Source: Bacteroidales bacterium
Lineage (GTDB): Bacteria; Bacteroidota; Bacteroidia; Bacteroidales; GCA-2711565
DNA: 6,939 nucleotides
NCBI GenBank assembly: GCA_029931995.1
Contig: JAOZQX010000069.1
Span: 1-6,939 of the forward strand
Reading direction: 5' to 3'
Shown: positions 1 to 5,612 of the stretch, one piece after another
How positions within the stretch are numbered: position 1 is the first letter of the stretch
How the letters are laid out: every line of letters starts with the position of its first letter
The notes under the pieces: generated by a model
Told to the model about the DNA's origin: nothing
The model's input: the letters and a program-made list of their open reading frames with translations, nothing else
The model's database searches: none
Made by a program: the position numbers and the translations under genes

Positions 1-882
1 TATGTTGGTAAAGATTATAAAACTTTAAAACAAGTTCGTACAGCTAAAGAAGCCAAATTGATCAAGGCAGATCAAGATGTACAATTCCCCGGATGGGATG
101 CAATAGAAGAAGAACGTAAACAAGAAAAAGCTAAAATTTGGTTAACAGTTAAAGATAAAGATGGAAATATAATTCGCAAATTAGAAGGGCCTAGTAAAAA
201 AGGTTTCCATCGTGTTGTTTGGGATTTACGTCATTTTTCAAGTTTACCGGTTGAGTTCAAACAAAGCGGTTGGTTTAGAATACCCGAAGGATTTATGGTT
301 GCTCCAGACACATACACTGTTACCCTTTCAAAACAAATTGATGGTGTGGTTACAGATCTTTCAGAAGCTATGGAATTTAAAGTAGTGCAAATGCGAAAAG
401 GCGCATTACCGGGTGCTTCGCCTAAAGAAACTTCTGCATTTTGGAAAGAAATGTTAGATATGGTTGGATCAAGTATTGCATTGAATATGTCGTTAGAGAA
501 AACCATGAAAAAAGTTGGACTTTTACGTAAAGCATTAAAAAATGTAAATATTACTCCAGGTGAAATGGACAAAAAACTTCATGACCTGAATCGTGAATTA
601 TTAGATATTCAGGCTGAACTTCATGGCAATCCATCACGTTCTAAAGTTGGAGAAAAAAACATGCCAACTGTTCAAAGCCGTATGAGTGCTGCACAAATGG
701 GAACTATGACTGCCACTTATGGCCCAACCCCGACACATATCCGTAGTTTAGAAATTGCGAAAAAAGAATTTGCTGTGATTAAAACCAAATTGGAAACAAT
801 CATTCACACCAAAATTCCTGCAATCGAAAAAATCCTGATGGATGCCGGAGCTCCATGGATGGATGGGCAAGCGATAAAGTAA
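1..882 (+). CDS. C-terminal part of a large BNR/VPS10 (sortilin-like) repeat protein, 5' end outside window
   Basis: The frame is open from base 1, so this is the last 293 codons of a longer gene. A TTG codon at 58 is inside the frame and is not a convincing start. The visible part has a beta-type segment with the pattern 'KDKDGNIIRKLEGP...G.HRVVWDLRH' (codons about 50-78), then a helical, charged stretch, and ends in 'GAPWMDGQAIK'. From memory, this arrangement is typical of the C-terminus of Bacteroidota proteins annotated as VPS10-domain, BNR/sialidase-like or 'glycosyl hydrolase' repeat proteins of about 1000 residues, usually exported. The beta-propeller that would prove the family lies upstream, so the name rests on the tail alone. 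No catalytic residue can be pointed out, and no type IX secretion tail is seen. The gene converges on the regulator at 974-1669 and looks unrelated to the sulfur operon. Confidence 0.6.
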   Translation, partial: YVGKDYKTLKQVRTAKEAKLIKADQDVQFPGWDAIEEERKQEKAKIWLTVKDKDGNIIRKLEGPSKKGFHRVVWDLRHFSSLPVEFKQSGWFRIPEGFMVAPDTYTVTLSKQIDGVVTDLSEAMEFKVVQMRKGALPGASPKETSAFWKEMLDMVGSSIALNMSLEKTMKKVGLLRKALKNVNITPGEMDKKLHDLNRELLDIQAELHGNPSRSKVGEKNMPTVQSRMSAAQMGTMTATYGPTPTHIRSLEIAKKEFAVIKTKLETIIHTKIPAIEKILMDAGAPWMDGQAIK

Positions 883-900
883 TTTTCACAAATTAAATAA

Positions 901-934
901 AAAATGCCTCCAATGAGAATTGGAGGCGTTTTTT
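901..934. terminator. Bidirectional Rho-independent terminator between convergent genes
   Basis: A perfect 9-bp stem GCCTCCAAT (906-914) / ATTGGAGGC (919-927) closes a GAGA loop (915-918). It is followed on the + strand by GTTTTTT (928-934) and preceded by an A run (898-904) that becomes a T run on the - strand. It can therefore end both the BNR/VPS10-like gene (stop at 882) and the Crp/Fnr gene (stop at 974 on the - strand). Confidence 0.9.
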
Positions 935-973
935 ATTGTAGCTCAAACAGAACGTTAGAAAATACTATTCCAT

Positions 974-1669
974 TTAACCCGCATTACTTATTTTCTGAAG
1001 CATTTGTTTATTTAACAGTTTAATATATCTACCTTCAACTACAATAATATTATCCTTTGTTAAATCGTGAATAATCTTTGTTACCGTTTCTCTGGTAGTA
1101 CCAACATACTCGCCGAATTCCGATCGGGTTAAAGGAATTTGAAATTCATCTTTTTCAAAAATAGTGTCGGCAAAATATAATAATGCCTCAGCAACTATAG
1201 CCGTTAACTGTTTCTGAATTTTAAAAACGCAGCGTTTATAATGGCTAACAATACCAACACTGAGAGTTTTAATTACTTCAAGCGCAAACTTCCCATTGTT
1301 TTTAATCAAATATTCATAACCCGAATAATCAATAAAACAAGCTGTTGTTTCACTAAGCGATGTTATTGAATAAGTATGTATTTTATTGGCGAATACATCA
1401 GGTACTCCAACAAAAATTGGCCCTTTCCATATTTTCAATATTTCATCTTTGCCAATGGGTCCCGTTAAATGCATCTTAACAATCCCTGATTTAACAAAAA
1501 CGATATTTTGTGTAAACGCCCCTTGTTTTATTATCCTTTCCCCTTTTTGAAAAAGAATTTCTGTGCTGTTTTTGCATAAAATTTCTAATTCTTCATCATT
1601 CAAGGTGTAAACCGTACTTGATTTTACTGTGCAATCCTTACATGGGTTTTCCTTATTGATCTCTTTCAT
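974..1669 (-). CDS. Crp/Fnr-family transcriptional regulator with partial FNR-type cysteine set
   Basis: This 231-residue protein has the length and layout of the Crp/Fnr family. A cyclic-nucleotide-binding-like beta-roll spans about residues 30-120 (e.g. 'FQKGERIIKQG', 'VFVKSGIVKMH'). A long dimerisation helix spans about 125-170. A winged helix-turn-helix spans about 180-218, with recognition helix TTRETVTKIIHDL (R193, E194, K198, comparable to CRP R180/E181/R185). Cysteines are C10, C13, C32, C111 and C147. C10xxC13 and C111 (in 'TTACFIDY') match FNR C20/C23 and C122 in spacing, while the position of FNR C29 is T19. A redox-sensing iron-sulfur cluster or thiol switch is thus possible but unproven. 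The start at 1669 places the CxxC near the N-terminus as in FNR. The gene is divergent from the sulfur operon and separated by 223 nt, so local control of that operon is a reasonable inference. No close family with a known ligand was recognised. Confidence 0.93.
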   Translation of the reverse strand: MKEINKENPCKDCTVKSSTVYTLNDEELEILCKNSTEILFQKGERIIKQGAFTQNIVFVKSGIVKMHLTGPIGKDEILKIWKGPIFVGVPDVFANKIHTYSITSLSETTACFIDYSGYEYLIKNNGKFALEVIKTLSVGIVSHYKRCVFKIQKQLTAIVAEALLYFADTIFEKDEFQIPLTRSEFGEYVGTTRETVTKIIHDLTKDNIIVVEGRYIKLLNKQMLQKISNAG

Positions 1670-1721
1670 CTTCTTAATTATAACAACGAGACTAATTTAC
1701 ACATTATATATGACACTAAAG

Positions 1722-1735
1722 TACATATTAATGTA
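1722..1735. promoter_or_regulatory. Minor dyad TACAT-N4-ATGTA upstream of the regulator gene
   Basis: Five-base perfect arms, TACAT (1722-1726) and ATGTA (1731-1735), flank four bases, a 14-bp spacing like that of FNR boxes. A second TTTACA (1696-1701) pairs with TGTAAA (1732-1737) at longer range. The site lies about 55-65 bases upstream of the regulator start on the - strand, where autoregulation would be expected. The region is very AT-rich, so chance symmetry is likely. Confidence 0.2.
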
Positions 1736-1821
1736 AACTAACATATATATTCTTGTTAAATATGTTTCATATTCTCGCATGGAAATTTGCATTTTATAGA
1801 AGATTATCACACACCCTTTTG

Positions 1822-1853
1822 TTTGGTAAATATTGAATATCAGCCTTTCTTTG
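1822..1853 (+). promoter_or_regulatory. Candidate Bacteroidota-type promoter for the sulfur operon
   Basis: TTTG at 1822-1825 is followed, after 20 bases, by TTTCTTTG at 1846-1853. This fits the Bacteroidota consensus TTTG-N19-21-TAnnTTTG except for T instead of A at the second base of the -7 element. Transcription would start near 1860, leaving a leader of about 30 nt before the ATG at 1893. The -7 element overlaps the palindrome at 1851-1868. Both elements are short, so this is a proposal from sequence only. Confidence 0.3.
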
Positions 1854-1868
1854 TTAAATGATTAACAA
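1851..1868. promoter_or_regulatory. Perfect 18-bp palindrome, candidate Crp/Fnr-type operator
   Basis: TTGTTAA (1851-1857) and TTAACAA (1862-1868) are exact reverse complements separated by ATGA. Written as TGTTA-N6-TAACA, it has the same half-site spacing as a CRP site (TGTGA-N6-TCACA) with one base changed per half. It ends 24 bases before the tusA-like start at 1893, in the divergent region next to a Crp/Fnr gene. If the candidate promoter is right, the site covers the -7 element and start point, which suggests repression by the bound protein rather than activation. Confidence 0.5.
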
Positions 1869-1892
1869 CACTTAACACTAAAACTCATAACT

Positions 1893-2129
1893 ATGGATAC
1901 AAAAATTAATGAAACATTAGACTGCAAAGGACTCTCATGTCCTATGCCAATGATGAAATTAGCCAAAACCATGAAAGGTATGAAGTCGGGAGAAGTACTT
2001 GAAATGTTAGGAACCGATCCTGGAACAAAATCAGATATACCAAATTGGTGTCAAAAAACAGGCAATCTCCTACTCGAACAAATAGATTTAGAAGGAGGCG
2101 TTAACCGTTTTGTATTACAGAAAAAATAA
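1893..2129 (+). CDS. TusA-family sulfur carrier (TsuB/YeeD-like), first of two
   Basis: This 78-residue protein has TusA-family length and the signature C16-P-M-P19 at the start of helix 1 ('DCKGLSCPMPMMKLAK'), followed by 'GEVLEMLGTDPGTKSDIPNWCQKTGN'. In TusA proteins the CPxP cysteine carries persulfide sulfur. Two more cysteines occur, C11 and C53 (the latter after the conserved Trp of the 'IPxW' motif). The downstream TusA paralog lacks both. The gene is 4 nt from a YeeE/YedE transporter gene, the same pairing as TsuB-TsuA (YeeD-YeeE), in which the TusA-like partner assists thiosulfate uptake. A role at the cytoplasmic face of that transporter is therefore inferred. The ATG at 1893 is the first gene start after the divergent regulatory region. 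No clear Shine-Dalgarno sequence is present, as is usual in Bacteroidota. Confidence 0.93.
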   Translation: MDTKINETLDCKGLSCPMPMMKLAKTMKGMKSGEVLEMLGTDPGTKSDIPNWCQKTGNLLLEQIDLEGGVNRFVLQKK

Positions 2130-2133
2130 AATT

Positions 2134-3354
2134 ATGGCTGAAGAATCAAATGAAAACAAAGGAATAATAAGCGAATTATTTCAAACATTTTTCGCAAAAC
2201 ATTGGCCTGTTTGGGTAGGAGGAATTTTACTTGGATCGCTTAATGTATTTCTTTTTATGATTAAAAGCCCTTGGGGCGGTAGTGGCGGATATAATAATTG
2301 GGGCGAAAATATTTATCAGGCAATAGGTTTTCTGGGCTTGGAAAATGTTGCAGCTACAAAAACCAGTTTGTATGGGATGCTTAATATTTTAATAATTCTT
2401 GGAGCTTTTGCAGGTGCACTTTTATCAAAAGAATTTGCACTCAGAATCCCGCCAAAAGGTGAATTAATTAAAGGTTTTATTGGCGGTGGACTTATGGCTA
2501 TTGGAGCAACAATGGGCATTGGTTGTACCATTGGTGGATTTTTCAGTGGAATTCCTGCCCTCTCGGGTGGAGCCATATTTCTAACAATAGGTCTTTTTCT
2601 AGGAACTCTTGTTGCACTAAAATATCTGTTTTGGGAGATGGAAAGATTCCCCGGATTTAGTATGGGTAAAAGCAGAACTTTTTTGGCAGCATCCGAAAAA
2701 ACCGGTAACTGGCAAAAATACTTAGGCTGGATTGTAATAATTACAGCATTAACTATTGCCAATATTTATTTCGGAAATGACAACAAAACTATGTCATGGT
2801 TTATAATTATTGGTTTAATAATGGGACTGATTTGCCAGCGATCAAGATTTTGCATTGTTGCATCTTTTCGCGACCCATTTATGACAGGGAAATCCTCAAG
2901 CACAACGGGTGTAATAGCAGGATTAATAATTGGAATCATAGGATTTACAGCCATTAAAATATTCGGTATTGGTGCAGGCGAAACAGCTTTTCGTGCCAGA
3001 GAAATGACATGGGTATTTCCACATTTTTGGCTAAGAGCTCCTATTGGAGGTTTCATTTTTGGCCTCGGAATGACAATAGCAGGCGGATGTGCTGTTGGTG
3101 CATTGTGGCGTTTCGGAGAAGGACAGGTAAAATTATGGGCAGCAGTGCTTGGATTTTTACTCATCTCTCCTATATCAAAGAAATTTATTGTTCCGGCATT
3201 TGTAGATCTTTTACCACATAATTTAATGTACAAAAACTTCATGCCTGATTATATAGGCTATACATGGTCTGTTGTTATCGTTTTAGCCATCCTATTTATA
3301 TGGTATGTTTTTGTTAAATGGAATGAAAGAACAGGAAAATTCAGTGCTTATTAA
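2134..3354 (+). CDS. YeeE/YedE-family (TsuA-like) sulfur-compound transporter, two-domain form
   Basis: This 406-residue membrane protein has about nine to ten hydrophobic segments (roughly residues 24-44, 79-97, 111-135, 143-165, 196-213, 221-235, 256-280, 302-325, 333-350 and one near the C-terminus). Family motifs are clear: 'GATMGIGC131TIGGFFSG', 'CQRSRFC240IVASFRDPF' and 'IAGGC319AVGALWRFGEG'. In TsuA (YeeE) three conserved cysteines line the thiosulfate path, and C131, C240 and C319 are the natural counterparts. C234 is an extra one. Family members import thiosulfate or transport other sulfur compounds. The substrate here is inferred, not shown. The ATG at 2134 is preferred over a TTG at 2110, because the latter lies inside the preceding gene and adds only eight poorly fitting residues. 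The gene sits between the TusA-like partner and two exported rhodaneses, which supports sulfur import as its role. Confidence 0.92.
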   Translation: MAEESNENKGIISELFQTFFAKHWPVWVGGILLGSLNVFLFMIKSPWGGSGGYNNWGENIYQAIGFLGLENVAATKTSLYGMLNILIILGAFAGALLSKEFALRIPPKGELIKGFIGGGLMAIGATMGIGCTIGGFFSGIPALSGGAIFLTIGLFLGTLVALKYLFWEMERFPGFSMGKSRTFLAASEKTGNWQKYLGWIVIITALTIANIYFGNDNKTMSWFIIIGLIMGLICQRSRFCIVASFRDPFMTGKSSSTTGVIAGLIIGIIGFTAIKIFGIGAGETAFRAREMTWVFPHFWLRAPIGGFIFGLGMTIAGGCAVGALWRFGEGQVKLWAAVLGFLLISPISKKFIVPAFVDLLPHNLMYKNFMPDYIGYTWSVVIVLAILFIWYVFVKWNERTGKFSAY

Positions 3355-3382
3355 TAATTGTATTTACTAAACATATAATAGA

Positions 3383-3892
3383 ATGAAAAATATTTTTTAT
3401 GTACTTGTAATACTCGTCGTATTCGTAGCTTCAGCTTGTACCGGAATTTATGAAAATGGCAGCGAAATGGCAGCAGATGCCAAAACTGTAATTGATGAGA
3501 TTTCTGTTGAAGATTTGAAATTAAAAATTGAGAGTGGCGAAGAATTTCATCTAATAGATATTCGCACTCCAAAAGAATTCAAAAGCGGATTCATCAATAT
3601 GGATTATGACTACAGCATGTATTTGGAGCCTATAAATATACCACGTGGTATTCTTGAATTTCAAATTTCAAATGAAGCATTTTGGGGAAATTATTATGAA
3701 AGTTTACCCCATAAAGATTCAACGGAAATCATAATCTATTGTAAAAGTGGAGCACGAGGAATTCTCGCCACAAAGACCTTACTTAAACTTGGTTATAAGA
3801 ATGTTAAAAACCTTGAAGGTGGATGGCAGGCATGGAGACCAGACCTGAATAATTCATCTGAAAAGAAAGAAGAAGCCGGTTGTGGAGGATAA
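3383..3892 (+). CDS. Rhodanese-domain lipoprotein with intact active site and C-terminal GCGG tail
   Basis: This 169-residue protein starts with a short signal peptide and a lipobox-like A-S-A-C19, so it is likely a lipoprotein outside the cytoplasmic membrane. A single rhodanese domain follows at about 38-155: 'HLIDIRTPKEF' (D59, R61), catalytic loop C120-K-S-G-A-R125 and 'LEGGWQAW'. Rhodaneses carry sulfane sulfur on the loop cysteine, with thiosulfate or polysulfide as typical donors. Compared with ordinary single-domain forms there are extra residues around 72-83 ('NMDYDYSMYLEP') and 94-112. After the domain a Lys/Glu-rich linker leads to the last residues A-G-C167-G-G, which resembles the GGCGG swinging arm of the sulfur carrier SoxY. 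That resemblance is a motif match only. The gene lies 28 nt after the transporter gene and 19 nt before a related gene sharing the exact segment NIPRGILEF. Confidence 0.92.
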   Translation: MKNIFYVLVILVVFVASACTGIYENGSEMAADAKTVIDEISVEDLKLKIESGEEFHLIDIRTPKEFKSGFINMDYDYSMYLEPINIPRGILEFQISNEAFWGNYYESLPHKDSTEIIIYCKSGARGILATKTLLKLGYKNVKNLEGGWQAWRPDLNNSSEKKEEAGCGG

Positions 3893-3911
3893 TACAAATA
3901 AAATATAAGAG

Positions 3912-4406
3912 ATGAAAAAATTAAAAATTATTATACGCTTTCTGGTGCTAATCGCTATTAGCGGATGCAATAATAACATTCAACAAGAAACTCTTGAAGG
4001 TATGATTGCGAATGCCAAATCAAAAGTTAGCACTATTTCTGTTGAAGATTATAAAGCAATATCAGATCATGACGGAAGCTATGAGATCATCGACTGTCGT
4101 CAGGCTGATGATTTTATTAAAGGACATATTCCGGGTGCGGTAAATATTCCTCGAGGCATACTTGAATTTTCGGATAAAATATCCAATAGAAGAACAAAAA
4201 TAGTGGTCTATAACTATGATGATGGATGCAGTGCTTTATGTGCTGAATCACTATTAAAATTAAAATACCACGATGTTTCGATGATAGAAAATGGATGGAA
4301 AGGATGGTCAGAAACATATCCCGAAATTTTTGAAACAGGAGAAGGAAAACAGAATAAAGACTCAAGCCCTAAACAAGAAGAAACTGGTGGTGGTTGCGGT
4401 GGATAA
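3912..4406 (+). CDS. Degenerate rhodanese-domain lipoprotein with GGGCGG tail
   Basis: This 164-residue paralog of the preceding gene has a signal peptide, lipobox I-S-G-C19 and a rhodanese fold with 'EIIDCRQADDF' (D61, R63), 'GHIPGAVNIPRGILEF' and 'ENGWKGW'. Aligned on the shared 'LLKL' helix, the catalytic cysteine of the first copy (C120) corresponds to N101 here. The loop reads N-Y-D-D-G-C106-S, and the position of R125 is occupied by C106; C110 follows. Standard rhodanese chemistry is therefore unlikely, though C106 could take sulfur. A hydrophilic linker of about 20 residues rich in Lys, Gln, Ser and Glu leads to the end G-G-G-C162-G-G, closer to the SoxY carrier motif than the first copy. 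It may serve as a sulfur-binding carrier or partner of the active copy rather than an enzyme. A surface-export signal after C19 is not evident. Confidence 0.88.
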   Translation: MKKLKIIIRFLVLIAISGCNNNIQQETLEGMIANAKSKVSTISVEDYKAISDHDGSYEIIDCRQADDFIKGHIPGAVNIPRGILEFSDKISNRRTKIVVYNYDDGCSALCAESLLKLKYHDVSMIENGWKGWSETYPEIFETGEGKQNKDSSPKQEETGGGCGG

Positions 4407-4468
4407 TCAAGGCAATTGGATTTAAGAAATACTTAAAAAATTAATAGAACTAAAATAGAAAATGCGTT

Positions 4469-4888
4469 ATGGAAAATAAAAAAATGACAATGGCTCTTTT
4501 TTCTGGGAGCATTGATAAACTTACAGGTGCTGGTGTCGTATTAAGCGGAGCAGCTGCTGATGATATGGATGTGGATATTTATGTGTTATTAATGGGTGCT
4601 CGTGCTTTTGTAAAAGACAACGAAGATAAAATTGATGGCCTTTCAGAATATCCTCATTTAAAAGATGAATTTTTTAAATCATTGGAAACACTAAAAGTTC
4701 CAACATGGATTGAATTCTTCGAAATGGCAAAAGATCTTACAAATGTTAAAATACATATTTGCAGTCTTGCAGGAAAAATGTGGGGTGGCGAAAAAATGGA
4801 AGACTTCATTGATCTTGCTGATGATATTTGCGGAATTGGCGAATACATTGAGTCAGCTCAGGAAGCAGACGTACATTTATTTATATAA
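4469..4888 (+). CDS. DsrE/DsrE2-family sulfur-transfer protein
   Basis: This 139-residue soluble protein matches the DsrE fold: N-terminal 'MALFSGSIDKLTGAGVVLSGAAADDMDVDIYVLLMGARAF', a central segment of about 35 variable residues (48-85), then strand 'VKIHIC98SLAGKMWGG' and 'C121GIGEYIESAQEADVHLFI' at the end. C98, right after the strand, is the likely persulfide-carrying cysteine, as in DsrE/TusD and DsrE2 relatives. C121 is a second candidate. Family members exchange sulfur with TusA or DsrC proteins, and a TusA gene lies 22 nt downstream. No DsrF or DsrH partner gene is present, so it probably acts as a homomer, unlike the DsrEFH complex. It follows the rhodaneses after a 62-nt gap with no clear promoter or terminator. 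The start ATG at 4469 is chosen for length; M6 and M8 are alternatives. Confidence 0.88.
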   Translation: MENKKMTMALFSGSIDKLTGAGVVLSGAAADDMDVDIYVLLMGARAFVKDNEDKIDGLSEYPHLKDEFFKSLETLKVPTWIEFFEMAKDLTNVKIHICSLAGKMWGGEKMEDFIDLADDICGIGEYIESAQEADVHLFI

Positions 4889-4910
4889 GGTTAATAATTA
4901 AAAAATAAAA

Positions 4911-5165
4911 ATGATGAGCACAGATGAATTAATTGCCCTTGTAGCAGACAAAGTAGTTGATGCAAGAGGAACAGCATGCCCGGGACCATTATTGGAAGCC
5001 AAAAAAGCAATTGGAACGATTGCTTCGGGAGAAATTATGGAAGTTCTTTCTGCTGACGAAGGAACAAAAAAAGATATTCCGAAGTGGGCGAATAAAAAAG
5101 GCCATGAGTATCTTGGAACAATTGAAGAATCAGGTTATTTCAAAATCTATTTGAAAAAAGGATAA
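4911..5165 (+). CDS. TusA-family sulfur carrier, second copy
   Basis: This 84-residue protein has the TusA signature C23-P-G-P26 ('VVDARGTACPGPLLEAKKAI') and the later family segment 'GEIMEVLSADEGTKKDIPKWANKKGHEYL'. C23 is its only cysteine, so it can act only as a single-site persulfide carrier, unlike the first TusA copy. The 'ARGTACPGPLLEAKKAI' form is typical of TusA proteins found with DsrE and Hdr-like genes. A relay from DsrE to the Hdr-type complex is the inferred job. It lies 22 nt after the dsrE-like gene and 5 nt before the mvhD-like gene, which argues for co-transcription. Two ATG codons in tandem (4911, 4914) give start choices differing by one residue. About ten extra residues precede the usual N-terminus. 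Confidence 0.93.
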   Translation: MMSTDELIALVADKVVDARGTACPGPLLEAKKAIGTIASGEIMEVLSADEGTKKDIPKWANKKGHEYLGTIEESGYFKIYLKKG

Positions 5166-5170
5166 TAGGT

Positions 5171-5563
5171 ATGGAGGAAATAAAAACAGCTCCAAAGATT
5201 CTTGTATTTTCTACGGAAAAGATTTCAGATCCCGCTATTGATTTAGCGGGTCTTCTGAAAAAACATTATCCGCCAACAGTTTACACTATCAATGTACCAT
5301 GTTCAAGTGCCATTAAATCGAGATGGATATTACATGCATTTGAAAAAGGTTTTGACGGAGTATTTATTGCCGCCGACGGAACCGATTGCTCATTTAGTGA
5401 AACCTGTACAGAAAGAACAGGAGAAGTAGTACAACGCACACATGATTTAATGAAAGAAAAAGGAATAGCTCCTGAGAAACTTAAAATGGCAGCCATATGT
5501 TCTGTTTGTTCTGAGCCTTTTGTTAAACACATGAAAAAATTTGTTGACGCTTTATCCAACTAA
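5171..5563 (+). CDS. MvhD/FlpD-like iron-sulfur electron-transfer protein with altered cysteine pattern
   Basis: This 130-residue protein has the length of MvhD, the small iron-sulfur subunit that passes electrons between HdrA and a hydrogenase, formate dehydrogenase or other donor. Matching features are 'KILVFSTEKISDPAIDLAGLLKKHYPPTVYTINVPC44SS', 'ILHAFEKGFDGVFIAADGTDC73SFSETC79' and 'MKEKGIAPEKLKMAAICSVCSEPF...FVDAL'. In typical MvhD sequences the first strand is followed by a cysteine pair (roughly 'CxWC'). Here that place reads F-S-T-E-K-I. C44, C73 and C79 remain, and an unusual C110-x-x-C113 is present near the end. Three or more ligands could still hold a [2Fe-2S] cluster, but the cluster type may differ. 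The gene is followed after 49 nt by an HdrA-like gene, which supports an Hdr-complex role. The electron partner is not identifiable here. Confidence 0.85.
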   Translation: MEEIKTAPKILVFSTEKISDPAIDLAGLLKKHYPPTVYTINVPCSSAIKSRWILHAFEKGFDGVFIAADGTDCSFSETCTERTGEVVQRTHDLMKEKGIAPEKLKMAAICSVCSEPFVKHMKKFVDALSN

Positions 5564-5612
5564 GTTTTTGCCTCTGGTAATGAGGAGGAAAAGAAATTAA
5601 TAATAATAAAAT

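Noticed and set aside
1779..1792. Imperfect dyad ATG-G-AAATTT-G-CAT in the divergent region
   Set aside because: It has an internal mismatch and an AT-rich core, and is weaker than the perfect palindrome at 1851-1868.
2110..2133. Upstream TTG start extending the transporter into the end of the first TusA gene
   Set aside because: It overlaps the preceding gene out of frame and adds eight residues of poor quality. The ATG at 2134 gives a clean start 4 nt after the stop.
2316..3242. Long open frames on the - strand opposite the transporter gene
   Set aside because: They are antisense to a clearly conserved membrane protein and are Pro/Ile-rich with no recognisable motif, as expected from reading a hydrophobic gene backwards.
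3383..4406. A true Sox (SoxXYZAB) thiosulfate-oxidising system
   Set aside because: Only the C-terminal GCGG tail resembles SoxY. The body of each protein is a rhodanese domain, and no SoxZ, SoxB or cytochrome is present in the window.
4421..4437. Inverted repeat TTTAAG-AAATA-CTTAAA before the DsrE-like gene as a terminator or operator
   Set aside because: The stem is short and purely AT-rich apart from one pair, with no T run after it, and the neighbouring genes look co-transcribed.
4710..4901. Second + strand frame inside the end of the DsrE-like gene
   Set aside because: It overlaps the DsrE-like gene almost fully, is low-complexity and has no motif.
5281..5559. Open frame on the - strand opposite the MvhD-like gene
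   Set aside because: No family resemblance. The + strand frame has clear MvhD-family motifs.
5582..5588. GAGGAGG as the ribosome site of the HdrA-like gene
   Set aside because: It is 24 bases from the ATG at 5613, and no plausible in-frame start lies closer. A six-codon frame (5580-5600) overlapping it looks like chance.
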